This document shows, in pieces, positions 59,781 to 60,848 of a stretch of 60,848 bases of DNA. The translations under genes were made by a program, and so were the position numbers. A model generated the notes under the pieces. It ran no database searches, was not told the DNA's origin, and saw nothing but the letters and a program-made list of their open reading frames with translations. Each line of letters opens with the position of its first letter. Position 1 is the first letter of the stretch. The stretch comes from CAZHRC01 sp964533865. GTDB lineage: Bacteria; Bacillota; Clostridia; Tissierellales; Peptoniphilaceae. The stretch covers positions 1 through 60,848 of the forward strand of contig CAZHRC010000015.1 of the NCBI GenBank assembly GCA_964533865.1, given 5' to 3'.

Positions 59781-60635
59781 ATGAAAATAAGAAGGACGGT
59801 CGTTGCGTTGGTTTCGATTCTGATTTTACTCCTCTCTATTGATGTGGCTGCGACTTCATTTGATTTAAGTACTGTGTCCAACGACGAGAGAGTAGAGAAA
59901 CCTCGTGAAAGTCGACATTTAAAATACCATGAAATTTTGAAGGAATCCTCATCGCCAAAGGTCATGTACCCCTTGGGATCACCAGTGTTTTCTGAGCTAT
60001 CGAAAGGGAATCCAGTCATCGCCTTTGATGCGCAAGGGTTTTCTGCTTTAGATCAGGGCCTAGCGGCACATTGGTACCCTCATTACGAAGCGACGCTTGC
60101 AATCCTGATCGACCGAGGGATCAGCGATGCGACCATCGCAAACTGGGAGGATCTCAATCATGTCGATGAGGATGTCGCTTTATTAAAAATGGACGACGAC
60201 GAGGATTTAGGTCTTCTGCTCGTCGCCATGTCCAGTGGAGATGATCAGTTACCAGCGACCTTGAATAAACCGGGAAGGATTTTATCCGATCTGAGACAAC
60301 GCGGACGTTTAATCTACGATACCGACGACTCGCCGATACTCGTTGGGTACGACTATGATGGAGCGATGATGAAAAGGGAAGGCAGAAACATCGAGATCGT
60401 CATTCCTAAAGATGGCACGTTGACCATTCAGTTTGGGGTTCTTTCCAAATTCCCCATGGATTTCTCAAAGGACTTAGGCGAAGGATTGGCTACCGCCGGA
60501 TTTAGACCGCCAGGAGGCACAGAGAATCTTCGTTTTTATCCGGAACGATCGAATTACGATAGTGCTAGACCAATCACAGATTATGAGGATTTTTCTGGGC
60601 AAAATGGACTTTCAGAAATGGCTCGATATTCTTGA
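59781..60635 (+). CDS. Secreted protein of unknown function, 3' end possibly foreign
   Basis: A 284-residue protein with signal peptide 1-24 (TVVALVSILILLLSIDVAA). The mature part is acidic, with GNPVIAFDAQGFSALDQGLAAHWYPHYEATLAILIDRG and a DDDEDLGLLLVAMSSG segment. Family not recognised. GGAGGAGATG precedes the ATG. The last 20 residues overlap a leftward gene tail and base composition changes nearby, so the end may have been altered by recombination. Confidence 0.65.
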   Translation: MKIRRTVVALVSILILLLSIDVAATSFDLSTVSNDERVEKPRESRHLKYHEILKESSSPKVMYPLGSPVFSELSKGNPVIAFDAQGFSALDQGLAAHWYPHYEATLAILIDRGISDATIANWEDLNHVDEDVALLKMDDDEDLGLLLVAMSSGDDQLPATLNKPGRILSDLRQRGRLIYDTDDSPILVGYDYDGAMMKREGRNIEIVIPKDGTLTIQFGVLSKFPMDFSKDLGEGLATAGFRPPGGTENLRFYPERSNYDSARPITDYEDFSGQNGLSEMARYS

Positions 60636-60831
60636 CCGTTTCCCAAAGTGGCCTATCCTCAAGGAATACGGAACGAAATTCAAACTCTTCAAGATTAAAA
60701 TAATCTTCAAACATATCACATTGTGGGTTATATCCCTCAACCTTGAAAATAGTACTGATTTGTTTTGAAAAGCTTTTAATCTGTTCTTTGTCTTCTTCAC
60801 CAAAATACCATTCTTTAACTGTTCTTGTCAT
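60574..60831 (-). CDS. Small acidic protein of unknown function
   Basis: An 85-residue acidic protein (MTRTVKEWYFGEEDKEQIKSF, FKVEGYNPQCDMFEDYFNLEEFEF). GAGGTGA at good spacing precedes the ATG, and the AT-rich composition is coding-like on this strand. Its 3' end overlaps the secreted protein gene by 62 bases. The style recalls small immunity-type proteins, but no family is recognised. Confidence 0.55.
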   Translation of the reverse strand: MTRTVKEWYFGEEDKEQIKSFSKQISTIFKVEGYNPQCDMFEDYFNLEEFEFRSVFLEDRPLWETVKNIEPFLKVHFAQKNPHNL

Positions 60832-60848
60832 TGTTTATCACCTCACGC

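Noticed and set aside
1..60848. CRISPR array, prophage or insertion sequence
   Set aside because: No regularly spaced direct repeats, phage structural genes, transposase or integrase pattern was found.

Overview
The window looks like chromosomal DNA of a low-to-moderate GC Clostridia-type Firmicute. The evidence is a large (Alu-domain) SRP RNA, the dnaX-ybaB-recR operon, cell-wall-binding-repeat-2 (CWB2) surface proteins, strong GGAGG ribosome sites with several TTG/GTG starts, a selD-yedF-DUF3343-desulfurase selenium operon, and a GntP/AEC/MATE/DMT transporter complement. The species cannot be named from the sequence alone. No prophage, IS element, CRISPR array or origin was seen.

Layout. 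0-3.6 kb: tail of an unidentified gene, a hairpin-rich spacer and the leftward selenium operon. 3.7-6.8 kb: a DMT exporter and an orphan pair of Dpp/Opp ATPases. 7-12.9 kb: a glycogen debranching enzyme, tRNA-Ser joined directly to SRP RNA, then dnaX-ybaB-recR. 12.9-14.3 kb: azlCD and a GlcG/HbpS-like gene. 14.4-19 kb: a four-gene operon of SBP-VWA lipoprotein, XpaC, membrane-anchored SBP-like protein and TelA. 19-23 kb: small housekeeping and transport genes. 23-29.8 kb: an aromatic meta-cleavage pathway with a XylT-like ferredoxin, XylE-type catechol 2,3-dioxygenase, ring-fission hydrolase, hydratase, aldolase and acetaldehyde dehydrogenase, and two IclR regulators. 30-35.5 kb: a secondary alcohol dehydrogenase, a DsrE-like protein, a sigma/anti-sigma-like pair, a damaged CWB2 gene and a flavodoxin-like reductase. 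35.7-43.7 kb: a GH3 beta-glucosidase, AlkD-like repair protein, small membrane proteins, MATE exporter, and GntP permease with a D-threonine-aldolase-like enzyme. 43.9-50.3 kb: a more AT-rich catabolic group of aconitase-family enzyme, PanB-like lyase, LysR regulator, beta-propeller lactonase and MatC-type carrier. 50.6-60.8 kb: a CWB2/NlpC-P60 hydrolase, membrane MutS-like ATPase, a TM2/PH-like gene with an in-frame stop, a ferritin-like protein, a GIY-YIG nuclease with an in-frame stop, catalase, and two poorly known genes before a possible recombination junction.

How the genes work together. The meta pathway would take catechol, or 3-methylcatechol, through O2-dependent ring opening and the hydrolytic branch to pyruvate and acetyl-CoA. 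This is unexpected beside so many anaerobe-type genes, although catalase and a ferritin-like protein suggest oxygen exposure. The aconitase/PanB-like/lactonase/MatC group has the logic of the methylcitrate route (import, lactone opening, dehydration-rehydration, aldol cleavage) but no assignable substrate. The TelA operon combines cytosolic TelA with two extracytoplasmic solute-binding-like proteins and no ABC permease. These three are the best candidates for undescribed biology. Three genes (near 33.3, 55.5 and 57.2 kb) carry in-frame stops or apparent frameshifts, which means either recent gene decay or assembly error.
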